Position numbers and translations under genes: made by a program
NCBI GenBank assembly: GCA_020633435.1
Contig: JACKDP010000001.1
Coordinates: 1,364,001 to 1,428,000 of the forward strand
Length of the DNA stretch: 64,000 nucleotides
Source of the DNA: Myxococcales bacterium
GTDB taxonomy: Bacteria; Myxococcota_A; Bradymonadia; UBA7976; UBA1532
Direction: 5' to 3'
Notes under the pieces: model-generated
Told to the model about the DNA's origin: nothing
The model's input: only the letters and a program-made list of their open reading frames with translations
Database searches by the model: none
Shown here: piece by piece, positions 26,701 to 34,276 of the stretch
Position numbering within the stretch: the stretch's first letter is position 1
Layout: every line of letters starts with the position of its first letter

Positions 26701-27735
26701 GGGCACCTCATCATCGACTGGCCGGTCGAGGTCCAGGTGGTCGTCGCCGACAACCTGGTCCCCGGCCAGCCGACGACCCTCGCCGCCCAGTTCCGACCGG
26801 CCCCCGGCGCGCGGATGCTGGCGGTCATGCCCTACTACTCCATCTACGTCCGCATGTTCCTGCAGCAGTTCCTGACCCGGTTCCTGGCGTGCCTGCCGTC
26901 GGGCATCTTCCCCCCCGGCAGCGCCATCGCCAACCTGCCCGTCCCCGGCGTCAACCCGTTCGGCCTGCCCGCGCGGAGCTGCCGGGCCGTCCAGGTGGGC
27001 CCGCGCAACGACCAGCTCTTCCAGCGGCTCTTCGCCTCCCTGCCCGAGCCGGCCCGGACCGGCACCCTCAGCGCCGACGGCCGCCGCCTGAGCGGGGGCC
27101 CCTGGACGCAGACCTACCTCAACGAGAGCATCCCCTGGGATGACTACCTGTCCTACGTCCTCCAGCGGACGGGCCTGCCGATCCCCATCATCTTCAACAT
27201 CCCCACGGCCGGCCCGCGCGCGGGCTTCAACGGCCCGGCGGTGCCCTCGTCGACCGTCGTCGGCAACCGCGCCTCCTTCGCCGTCGGCCCCGCCACCCTC
27301 AACGCGGCCTTCTGGGGGCTCGACCTCATCGGCGGCATCGGCCAGCGCTTCACCGTCGACGCCGACCTGCGCAACCTCAACGGGCACCTCGTCCTGGAGG
27401 ATGGCACCGCCATCGACTTCGCCCTCGGCACCGAGGTGGATCTCGTCCTCCCCCCCGGCGCCGACCGCAACGGCGACGGCCGCGTGGACGCCGAGCTGAC
27501 CGTCTCCATGGACGCGCAGGTCACCAACAACCGCGAGTGGCTCGTCACCATGGGCGCCCGCTGGATCGCCGCCTACGCCGTGCTGCAGCCCCTCCAGGCC
27601 GGCGCCCCGCCCGTCGAGGCGGGCCCCCTCGTCGACCTGCAGGGCTTCCTGGAGCAGCCGTTCCAGGCGCCGCTCAGCTTCCCGCTGCGCACGCAGCCCA
27701 TGCGCCTCAAGATCCCGCTGCAGCTCCAGCCCTGA
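17747..27735 (+). CDS. Giant Cys-rich repeat surface lipoprotein with IPT/TIG, FG-GAP, RTX and cadherin-like domains (five apparent frameshifts)
   Basis: After repair this encodes about 3328 residues. A lipoprotein signal peptide ends in LVGVVLLSC, followed by 36 Cys-rich repeats of about 48 residues (to about 23060). Then come an IPT/TIG-like domain (RIDLVEPAVVPVTGG, about 23085-23330), two Ig/PKD-like domains, and an integrin-type FG-GAP propeller with at least six calcium loops such as GDLDGDGLADIVVGAPN (about 23930-25390). An RTX-like block (GRGDDVLLGGGGTDALSGG) precedes two cadherin-like domains to about 26500, and an unrecognised 400-residue C-terminus follows. The frame breaks at 18470-18474 (one G lost), 20390-20394 (C gained), 20478-20479 (G gained), 21333-21339 (two gained) and 21392-21398 (one lost). 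The net +2 equals the length remainder. It is probably a calcium-binding surface or adhesion protein. The ATG follows GGGAGG. Confidence 0.85.
17850..23060 (+). repeat. 36 tandem Cys-rich coding repeats of about 145 bp
   Basis: Each unit encodes a variant of C-x-D-G-x-x-N-G-x-E-T-x-x-D-C-G-G-x-C-x-x-C-x-x-G-x-x-C-x-x-x-x-D-C-x-S-G-V-C-x-x-G-x-C-A-x-P. I counted 36 D-C-G-G (or D-C-G-A/S) cores, about 145 bp apart. Six or more cysteines per unit suggest small disulfide-bonded knots making a long extracellular stalk. Some units contain an extra residue before the second Cys (GGPDC, GGADC, GGGAC). All five frameshifts of the gene lie inside this array. Confidence 0.92.
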
Positions 27736-27751
27736 CGCGCGCGCTGCCGAC

Positions 27752-27764
27752 AATCCCGAGGATT
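27752..27764. terminator. Weak hairpin between convergent genes
   Basis: AATCC-CGA-GGATT forms a 5-bp stem in the 61-base gap after the giant lipoprotein gene, which converges with the cyclophilin-like gene. No U-tract follows, so termination is only a possibility. Confidence 0.2.
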
Positions 27765-27796
27765 ATCGAAGACTTCCACCGCCACCGCGGCTGAGA

Positions 27797-28264
27797 TCAG
27801 CGCGACGGGCCGGCCAGCTCGATGCGCACGCGCGTCGCGTCGCGCAGGGCCTCGACGCCGCCGTCGAGCCGGCCGAGCCGGACCAGCCCGCTGGCGCTCG
27901 GGAAGTCCCGGTAGAAGATCGCCAGGTTGCCCCACGGGGCGTACCAGGTCAGGTCGCCGGCCGACGCGGCGTAGCGGTCCGGCGCGCCCTCGGTGTCGAG
28001 CCGCCTCGGCAGGTCCGCGATCTTCTCGGTCCGGGCATGGTCGGCCAGCCGCAGGTCGAGGGGGAGCAGGCGCGCGAAGTCGCGGCCCGCTGCGGTGTCG
28101 TCGAGGGTCGCGGTCAGCGTCTGGCCATCGACGATGAGGACGATGCGGGTCATGGCGGGCACCTCCAAAGGGTTCGTCGGCGACGGGGGCGCCGCCCAGG
28201 CAGCGCAGGGGCCGAGCAGCAACACGGCGACGAGCAGACCCCGCCGCCACCAGGTCGTGGCCAT
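27797..28264 (-). CDS. Exported cyclophilin-like domain protein
   Basis: A 155-residue protein with a Sec signal peptide (RRGLLVAVLLLGPCAAWA). The remainder matches the small bacterial cyclophilin-like fold: RIVLIVDGQTLTATLDDT, FARLLPLDLRLADHA, and GDLTWYAPWGNLAIFYRDF followed by LVRLGRLDGGVEAL. These proteins generally lack demonstrated prolyl isomerase activity. The ATG at 28264 follows GGAGG; a GTG at 28273 is possible. It lies 25 bases downstream of the Tat-signal dehydrogenase gene and probably shares its operon, so both products would be exported. Confidence 0.8.
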   Translation of the reverse strand: MATTWWRRGLLVAVLLLGPCAAWAAPPSPTNPLEVPAMTRIVLIVDGQTLTATLDDTAAGRDFARLLPLDLRLADHARTEKIADLPRRLDTEGAPDRYAASAGDLTWYAPWGNLAIFYRDFPSASGLVRLGRLDGGVEALRDATRVRIELAGPSR

Positions 28265-28289
28265 CACGCTCACCTCCAGCCGGTCGGCT

Positions 28290-29447
28290 TCAGAACGTCG
28301 ACGCGTCGATCACGTAGCGGTACCGGGCCTCCTTCTGCTGCACCTTGACCCAGGCGTCGCTCACCTCGGCGGCCGAGATCACCTGGACCTGGGGCCGGAT
28401 GCGGTTGTCGGCGCAGAAGTGGACGACCTCCTGGGTCTCGCGCATCCCGCCGATCAGCGAGGCCTCGAGCTTCACCCGCGAGACCGACAGGGCGAGCAGG
28501 TTGAGGTCCACCGAGAAGCGATCGGGCATGCCCACCTGGGTGAACGTGCCCCGCGGCTTGACGAGCGCCGCGTAGGCGCCGACGTCGTACTTGAACGGGA
28601 TGGTGGAGATCATCCAGTCGAGCTGGCCGCGGTGGGCGGCGAGGCTGGCCGGGCCCTCCACGACCACGGGCTCGGCGCCCCACCCCCGGATGTCCGCCGC
28701 CTTGCTCGGGGAGGTGGTGAAGGCGAAGACCCGGGCGCCCTTCGCGACGGCCAGCTTCACGGCCAGGTGGCCCAGCCCGCCGATGCCCGCGACGCCCACC
28801 TTGTCGCCCACCTCGAAGCCCGCCTGCATGATGGGCGAGTACGTCGTGATGCCCGCGCAGAGCAGCGGCGCCGCCTCGGCCAGGGGGATGTGGGCCGGGA
28901 TGTGGACGGCGAAGTGGTCGCGGACGACGATCTGCGTCGAGTAGCCGCCCTGGGTGATGCCGGTGGGCTCGCGGGCATCGGGGTAGCCGTAGGTGAAGAG
29001 CGTCTGGCCCTTCTCGCAGTAATGCTCCTCGCCGTGGGTGCAGCGCTCGCAGGTCAGGCAGCTGCCGACCATGCAGCCCACGCCGGCGCGATCGCCCACC
29101 TTGAACTGCGTCACCTTGCGCCCGACCGCGCTGACGATGCCCACGATCTCGTGGCCGGGGACCTGCGGGTACCTCTGCGGCCCCCAGTCGCCCTTCTCCT
29201 GGTGGATGTCGGAGTGGCAGATGCTGGCGTACTGGATGTCGATGACGATGTCCTCGTCGCCCATCGGCCGCCGCTCGAACTCGAAGGGCTGCAAGCGGCC
29301 CGAGGGGTCGACGGCCGCGAGGCCGCGGACGAGGCGGGCCCGCGGGCGGGCGAGGGCCCCGGCCGGGGTGGCGAGCAGCACCGCGGCGCCCAGCGCGGCG
29401 GAGCCTTCGATGAAGCGTCGGCGGGTGAGCGGCTCTCTCGGGTCCAT
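28290..29447 (-). CDS. Zinc-dependent alcohol dehydrogenase with Tat signal (CAD/YahK-like)
   Basis: A 385-residue medium-chain dehydrogenase. Catalytic zinc ligands lie in SICHSDIH and GHEIVG. The structural zinc loop is GSCLTCERCTHGEEHYC, and the Rossmann motif is GIGGLGHLAVKLA. It resembles the cinnamyl-alcohol/NADP aldehyde reductase branch. The N-terminus is unusual: TRRRFIEG followed by AALGAAVLLATPAGA is a classic twin-arginine signal, so the folded enzyme should be exported. NAD(P)H is not normally available outside the cytoplasm, so cofactor would have to be bound before export. It is divergent from a LysR regulator and upstream of the exported cyclophilin-like gene. Confidence 0.88.
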   Translation of the reverse strand: MDPREPLTRRRFIEGSAALGAAVLLATPAGALARPRARLVRGLAAVDPSGRLQPFEFERRPMGDEDIVIDIQYASICHSDIHQEKGDWGPQRYPQVPGHEIVGIVSAVGRKVTQFKVGDRAGVGCMVGSCLTCERCTHGEEHYCEKGQTLFTYGYPDAREPTGITQGGYSTQIVVRDHFAVHIPAHIPLAEAAPLLCAGITTYSPIMQAGFEVGDKVGVAGIGGLGHLAVKLAVAKGARVFAFTTSPSKAADIRGWGAEPVVVEGPASLAAHRGQLDWMISTIPFKYDVGAYAALVKPRGTFTQVGMPDRFSVDLNLLALSVSRVKLEASLIGGMRETQEVVHFCADNRIRPQVQVISAAEVSDAWVKVQQKEARYRYVIDASTF

Positions 29448-29532
29448 GGCGGCCTCCTTCCTGGCGCCCCGCGGTGCGGGGCCGCGTCCTGGTTGCAGGC
29501 TAGGGGCCCGGCCCCCGGGGCTCTATGGGAGG

Positions 29533-29573
29533 TCCTGCCGAAGATCTGCCTGATCCTGCCGACCGCGGCAGGA
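29533..29573. promoter_or_regulatory. LysR-type operator cluster (TCCTGCC repeats)
   Basis: TCCTGCC at 29554-29560 and GGCAGGA at 29567-29573 form a perfect inverted repeat with a six-base spacer. A third copy, TCCTGCC, lies at 29533-29539, exactly 21 bases (two helical turns) from the second. The cluster sits in the 180-base gap between the dehydrogenase gene and its divergent LysR gene, as expected for a LysR tetramer site. Confidence 0.55.
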
Positions 29574-29627
29574 CCCGACGCGGGGCACCCCCAGAAGGCT
29601 TGCGTTCCCGGAACGCGATGAGGCGAA

Positions 29628-30596
29628 ATGTTGCATATGATGGAACCCTCCGACCTCACCGCCCTTGCCACCCTCGACGCCCTCCTCCAGGAGGTCAGCG
29701 TGACGCGGGCGGCCCGACGCCTGGGCCTCTCCACCCCGGCCGTCAGCCACGCCCTCGCCCGCCTGCGCGAGCGCCTGGCCGATCCCCTGCTCGTGCGCGC
29801 CGGCCGCGGCATGGTGCTCACGCCGCGCGCCACCGCCCTGCGCCCCGTCGTGCGCGACGCCATGGCGGCGGCCGGCCGCGTCTTCGCCGACGAGGGCGAG
29901 TTCTCCCCGGCCCGCCTCAGGGGCTCGCTCACCATCAGCGTCACCGACTACGTGCTGCTGGTCTTCGGCGTCGCCTTCGACGAGGCCGTGCGCGCCGGCG
30001 CCCCGGGCCTCGACCTGCGCTTCGTGCCCAACGCCGCCGACGACGCCGAGCGCCTCCGCGCCGGCGAGACGGACCTGGCCATCGGCATCTACGGCGACCT
30101 GCCCCCCGAGCTGCGCACGCGGCCCGTCATCAGCGACCGCCTCGTCTGCGTCCTGCGTGCCGATCACCCCACCGTGAAGCGCCGCCTGACCCTCGAGCGC
30201 TACACCCGCCTGGAGCACATCCAGGTCGCGCCGCGGGGCCGCCCCGGCGGCTACGTCGACGAGGTGCTCGCCGCGCAGGGCCTGCGCCGCCGCGTCGCCC
30301 GCGCCGTGCCCTACTTCCAGGCCGCCCTCGAGCTGGCCGCCCACTCCGACCGGGTCCTCACCATCTCCGAGCGCATCGCCCGCCTCCACGCCCCGCGCCT
30401 CGGCCTCGCCCTCTTCGAGCCCCCGGTGCCCCTCGAGCCCTTCGCCCTCTCCATGGTCTGGCACCCCCGCTTCGATGGCGACGCCGGCCACCGCTGGCTG
30501 CGCGAGCGCCTGGTGGCCGTCACCACCGCCATGGACGCCCTGGCCCACCCGACGCCGCGACGCCGCCTGAGCCCCGGCGATCCGACCGCGCGATAG
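29628..30596 (+). CDS. LysR-family transcriptional regulator
   Basis: A 322-residue regulator with a NodD/LysR-type winged helix at about residues 8-65 (VSVTRAARRLGLSTPAVSHALARLRERL) and a periplasmic-binding-like effector domain beginning at about residue 90. The pattern VSHALARLRE and the short N-terminus resemble the NodD-like branch, which often senses aromatic compounds. It is divergent from the Tat dehydrogenase operon and probably controls it through the TCCTGCC repeats. The ATG at 29628 is used; ATGs at 29637 and 29640 are alternatives. Confidence 0.88.
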   Translation: MLHMMEPSDLTALATLDALLQEVSVTRAARRLGLSTPAVSHALARLRERLADPLLVRAGRGMVLTPRATALRPVVRDAMAAAGRVFADEGEFSPARLRGSLTISVTDYVLLVFGVAFDEAVRAGAPGLDLRFVPNAADDAERLRAGETDLAIGIYGDLPPELRTRPVISDRLVCVLRADHPTVKRRLTLERYTRLEHIQVAPRGRPGGYVDEVLAAQGLRRRVARAVPYFQAALELAAHSDRVLTISERIARLHAPRLGLALFEPPVPLEPFALSMVWHPRFDGDAGHRWLRERLVAVTTAMDALAHPTPRRRLSPGDPTAR

Positions 30597-30710
30597 TTGC
30601 CCCCTCTGCAAGGACTCCTTCACTGATGTTCCGTTGTCGCAGGTATCGCCGGTGACGACAGTGAGGGCGCCGACGCAGCCCGCGCGGCGATCACTGCAGG
30701 AGCCCGGTGC

Positions 30711-31439
30711 ATGACCACGCAGCCCGCCTCGAAGAAGATCCTCCTCATCGCCGCCAACCCGGCCGTCTCCACCGTCACCGGCTGGCCGGTCGGCTTCTGG
30801 TGGGCCGAGCTCACCCACCCCTGGTGGGCCTTCACCGAGGCCGGCTACGCCGTCGAGATCCGCAGCCCCGCGGGCGGCGCCCTGGTGGCCGACGGCTTCA
30901 GCGACCCCGAGGACGCCAGCGGCTACTCGGCCCATGACCTCCTCAGCCTGGGCTTCAAGAAGTCCCCCACGCACCAGGCCCTCCTCGCCGACACCGCCAG
31001 CATCGAGGGCGTCGACCCCGCCGACTACGACGCCGTCTTCGTCGTGGGAGGCCAGTCGCCCATGTTCACCTTCCGCGGCGACGAGCGCCTGCAGCGCCTG
31101 GTGGTGGCCTTCCATGAGGCCGGCAAGGTCACCGGCCTGGTCTGCCACGCCACCTGCCTGCTGCTCGAGGCCCGGACGCCGAGCGGCGCCCTGCTCGTCC
31201 AGGGCAAGACGTGGACGGGCTTCGCCAACGCCGAGGAGCGGTTCGCCGACGCCTACGTCGGCCAGCGCATCCAGCCCTTCTGGATCGAGGACGAGGCGCG
31301 CAAGCTGCCCGAGACGCACTTCGTCGTCGAGCAGCTCTTCCGGCCGTTCGCCGTGCGCGACGGCCTGCTGGTGACGGGCCAGCAGCAGTACTCGGGCGCC
31401 GCGGCCGCGCGGCTGGTCATCGAAGCCCTCGGGCGCTGA
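30711..31439 (+). CDS. DJ-1/PfpI-family protein (Hsp31-like)
   Basis: A 242-residue class I glutamine-amidotransferase-like protein. The nucleophile elbow is LVCHATCLLL, with AVFVVGGQSPMF upstream and the Hsp31-like insertion FADAYVGQRIQPFWIEDEARK. Relatives act as glyoxalase III, deglycase-type or chaperone proteins under carbonyl or oxidative stress. The start at ATG 30711 follows GGAGCCC. It lies 9 bases before the NADP-binding oxidoreductase gene and forms a two-gene operon with it. Confidence 0.85.
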   Translation: MTTQPASKKILLIAANPAVSTVTGWPVGFWWAELTHPWWAFTEAGYAVEIRSPAGGALVADGFSDPEDASGYSAHDLLSLGFKKSPTHQALLADTASIEGVDPADYDAVFVVGGQSPMFTFRGDERLQRLVVAFHEAGKVTGLVCHATCLLLEARTPSGALLVQGKTWTGFANAEERFADAYVGQRIQPFWIEDEARKLPETHFVVEQLFRPFAVRDGLLVTGQQQYSGAAAARLVIEALGR

Positions 31440-31448
31440 GAGGTCCCC

Positions 31449-32081
31449 ATGCAGATCGCGTTCATCGGCGCCGGCAACGTCGGCGCCCCCCTGGCCGCCC
31501 ACCTGGCCGAGGCGGGCCACGCCGTCACCCTCGCCGAGAGCCGCGCCGCCAGCGACACCGTCGCCCGGGCCCTCGGCCGCTCCCCCCGCTTGCGGGCGCT
31601 GCCGCTCGCCGAGGCGGTGGAGGCCGCCGACGTCGTCGTCCTCGCTACCCCGTTCTCGACCCTCGCCACCCTGCTGCCCCCGCTGGCCGACCGCCTCGCG
31701 GGCAAGGTCGTCGTCGACTGCACCAACCCCGTCGGCCCCGGCCTGCGCCATGGCCTGCACAGCGAGCGGTCGGGCAGCGCGTTCGTCCAGGACCTCCTGC
31801 CCGCCGCCCGCGTCGTCAAGGCGTTCAGCATCTATGGCTTTGAAAACCTTGAGGATTCGACGTGGGCCGGCGCCCCGCCGGCCATGCTCTTCTGCGGGGA
31901 CGACGCCCCCGCGAAGGCGGCCACCGCCGACCTCATCCGGGCGTGCGGCTTCGAGCCGGTGGACGTCGGCGGCCTCGCCCAGGCCCTGCACCTGGAGCAC
32001 ATGACGCTGCTCTGGATCCGCATGGTCCGGGCGGGGGGCCACTCCCCCCACCTGGCCTGGGCCGTCCTCCGCGCGGCGTAG
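31449..32081 (+). CDS. NADP-dependent oxidoreductase, F420-reductase-like
   Basis: A 210-residue protein with an N-terminal Rossmann motif (IAFIGAGNVGAPLAAHL) and the features of the NADPH:F420 oxidoreductase/NADP-binding family: VVVLATPF, VVDCTNPVGPG and VKAFSIYGFENLED. Most bacterial members do not use F420 and are of unknown substrate. It starts at ATG 31449 behind GAGAGG and is cotranscribed with the DJ-1-family gene, which suggests a role in redox or reactive-carbonyl stress. Confidence 0.8.
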   Translation: MQIAFIGAGNVGAPLAAHLAEAGHAVTLAESRAASDTVARALGRSPRLRALPLAEAVEAADVVVLATPFSTLATLLPPLADRLAGKVVVDCTNPVGPGLRHGLHSERSGSAFVQDLLPAARVVKAFSIYGFENLEDSTWAGAPPAMLFCGDDAPAKAATADLIRACGFEPVDVGGLAQALHLEHMTLLWIRMVRAGGHSPHLAWAVLRAA

Positions 32082-32184
32082 CGCCCCGCCCGCGCCCGCG
32101 CTGGAATCGGCCTCGGCGGCGCGACCTTTCCTCGCTCCCGGGAAACCGTGTAGACCCCGGGTTCACCTGGTCGAGAGGAGCGAG

Positions 32185-32853
32185 ATGAAGGCGGTCTTGT
32201 GCATGGGGCTCGCGGCGCTGGCGGCGGGCTGTGATCCAGCGAAGGAGGCGCCCCCCGCGGCGGCGCCGAAGAGCGCGGCGGCGCCCGCGAGCGCGGCCCC
32301 GGCGGAGAAGGGCGGCGCCATCATGAGCGAGATCGTCTTCGATCCCGCCAACCCGCCGCCCGGCTACCGCAACTGCCATCGCAACCACTGCCACCACGAG
32401 AGCGGCGCCGTGGCGTCCTACGCCCAGGTGATGCAGGAGATGGGGGCCACCCGCATCGTCGGGGCCGAGGCGCCGCCGAAGCTGCCCGACCCGCCGCCCG
32501 ACGTGGCCGCCCCGCCCGCGGACGCCGAGCGCACCTCCACGGGCCTGGCCTCCAAGGTCCTCACCCCCGGCAAGGGCGACCGCAAGCCCACGGCCACCAG
32601 CGTGGTGACGGTGCACTACTCGGGCTGGACGACGGACGGCAAGGGCTTCGACAGCTCGGTGGCCCGCGGCCAGCCGGCCCGCTTCCCCCTCAACCGCGTC
32701 ATCCGCGGCTGGACGGAGGGCCTGCAGCTTATGGTCGAGGGCGAGGAGCGCCGCTTCTGGATCCCCGTCGATCTCGCCTACCAGGGCCGCCCGGGCAAGC
32801 CGGCGGGCATGCTGGTCTTCGACATCGAGCTGCTGAGCATCTCGAACCCCTGA
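32185..32853 (+). CDS. FKBP-type peptidyl-prolyl isomerase lipoprotein with His/Cys-rich segment
   Basis: A 222-residue protein. The lipoprotein signal MKAVLCMGLAALAAGC is followed by an Ala/Pro linker. A compact metal-ligand-rich segment GYRNCHRNHCHHES comes next, then a C-terminal FKBP domain (VTVHYSGWTTDGKGFDSS, PLNRVIRGWTEGLQLM, RRFWIPVDLAY, LVFDIELL). The FKBP part should fold secreted proteins at the envelope. The CHRNHCHH cluster could bind a transition metal, but that is inference. The ATG at 32185 follows GAGAGGAG. It is convergent with the ABC-2 permease gene. Confidence 0.87.
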   Translation: MKAVLCMGLAALAAGCDPAKEAPPAAAPKSAAAPASAAPAEKGGAIMSEIVFDPANPPPGYRNCHRNHCHHESGAVASYAQVMQEMGATRIVGAEAPPKLPDPPPDVAAPPADAERTSTGLASKVLTPGKGDRKPTATSVVTVHYSGWTTDGKGFDSSVARGQPARFPLNRVIRGWTEGLQLMVEGEERRFWIPVDLAYQGRPGKPAGMLVFDIELLSISNP

Positions 32854-32872
32854 TCCCCCGAACGCGGGCCGC

Positions 32873-34276
32873 TCAGGCGAGCCGGCCCACCCGCCGCAGG
32901 CCCGGGGCGCTCATGAGCAGGAGCGCCAGCGCCGGCAGCAGCAGCCCCAGGACGCCCAGCCCCACCCGCGCCGCCTGGTCCCCCAGCGGCTCGGGCACGA
33001 AGGCGAACGTCGGCAGGCCATCCAGATCAGCGGGGGTCAGCCGCTGGCCCGCCCGCGCCCGCTCGGCGAAGAACGCCCGCCACTGGCCGTGGAAGGCGTC
33101 CACCTGGCCGTCGAAGCGCCGGGCGGCGTCGCCCCCCGTGCCCGCCAGATCCACCACGGCCTCGTTGAGCACGAGCGCGGGCGAGAGGAAGCGCAGGCGG
33201 TTGACCAGCCGCTGCTGCTGGGCGAGCTGGTCGCGGAAGCGCGCCACGACGGGCTGGATGCGGGCGTCGAGGGCCTCCTGCACCGCCAGCAGGCGCAGGC
33301 CCGCGGGGGCGGCGGCCCCGTGGTCGCCCTGCAGCGCCGTGAGCTCCTCCTCGATCTCGCTGGCCGCGTCCCGCACCAGGTTCGCCAGCTCGACGCGCGA
33401 AGGCGGCGGGTAGGCGACCTCGACGGCCATCCGCACGAGCCCCGGCACGGCCACCACCAGCACCAGCCACACGCCGACGAGGGCGAGGGCGTTGCCGGCC
33501 GCCGTCCGCCCGCGGGCGTTGACGGCGACGGCGGCCGCGAACCAGAAGAGGGCGTAGGCCAGCAGGGCGCCCAGGTAGAGCGCCGTGTGGGCCAGGCCCC
33601 CGGGCGTCGCCAGGCCATCGGCCGAGAGCGCCAGCGCCGCGGCGGCGAGGCCGAGCGTCACCCCCACCACCACCGCCGCCCGCAGGCACGCCTTGCCCAG
33701 GACGAACGTCCGCAGGGACACCGGCTGGGCCAGCACGAGCGCCAGGGTGCCGCGCTCCCGCTCCCCCGCCAGCAGGTCATAGGTGAGCCCGATGATGAGG
33801 AGGGGCAGCAGGTACACGAAGACGAAGGCCAGATCGAAGGCCCCGGTGGCCTGGACCGTGGGGCCGGCGATGGCCGCCTCCGCGCCTCGCGCGCTCAGCC
33901 GGCTGTCGGTCGTCACCCGGGCGGAGTCCGCGTCCCCCTGGCCCCGGGCGAGGGCCGCCAGCGGGGCCGGGGGCAGCACGGCCAGGTGGGCGATGAGGCG
34001 GCCCGCAATGACGGGATCCCCCGGATCGTCTCGCCCGATGCCCGCCACCAGCCGGGCGCGCACCTCGGCCAGCCGCCGCTCCTCGGCCTCCACGGCCCCC
34101 TCGACGGTCGCCTGGCGCGCGCGCGCCGACGCCGCCCCGCTCCACGCTGCCCCCGCCACCAGCGCGGCCAGCAAGGCCAGCAGCCCCCAAAGGGCCCGCT
34201 CCGCCCGCAGGTTGCGGGCCTCCACGCGCACCACCGTCCAGAACATCACCCCTCGCTGCCTCTGGGATTCATTCAT
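32873..34276 (-). CDS. ABC-2 family transporter permease (DUF3526-like), second subunit
   Basis: A 467-residue membrane protein. An N-terminal helix (LWGLLALLAALVAGAAW) is followed by a large extracytoplasmic loop of about 130 residues. A cluster of helices then begins at LAFVFVYLLPLLIIGL, with the GERERGTLALVLAQPV coupling motif typical of ABC-2 permeases. A second large loop rich in R and Q precedes the last helix. The ATG at 34276 overlaps the upstream permease stop (TGATG); a later ATG at 34246 is also possible. It forms an operon with the other permease and the ATPase. Confidence 0.82.
   Translation of the reverse strand: MNESQRQRGVMFWTVVRVEARNLRAERALWGLLALLAALVAGAAWSGAASARARQATVEGAVEAEERRLAEVRARLVAGIGRDDPGDPVIAGRLIAHLAVLPPAPLAALARGQGDADSARVTTDSRLSARGAEAAIAGPTVQATGAFDLAFVFVYLLPLLIIGLTYDLLAGERERGTLALVLAQPVSLRTFVLGKACLRAAVVVGVTLGLAAAALALSADGLATPGGLAHTALYLGALLAYALFWFAAAVAVNARGRTAAGNALALVGVWLVLVVAVPGLVRMAVEVAYPPPSRVELANLVRDAASEIEEELTALQGDHGAAAPAGLRLLAVQEALDARIQPVVARFRDQLAQQQRLVNRLRFLSPALVLNEAVVDLAGTGGDAARRFDGQVDAFHGQWRAFFAERARAGQRLTPADLDGLPTFAFVPEPLGDQAARVGLGVLGLLLPALALLLMSAPGLRRVGRLA

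Noticed and set aside
20362..27753. Antisense frame over the second half of the giant gene
   Set aside because: Shadow of the FG-GAP, RTX and cadherin coding frame; no independent domain evidence.
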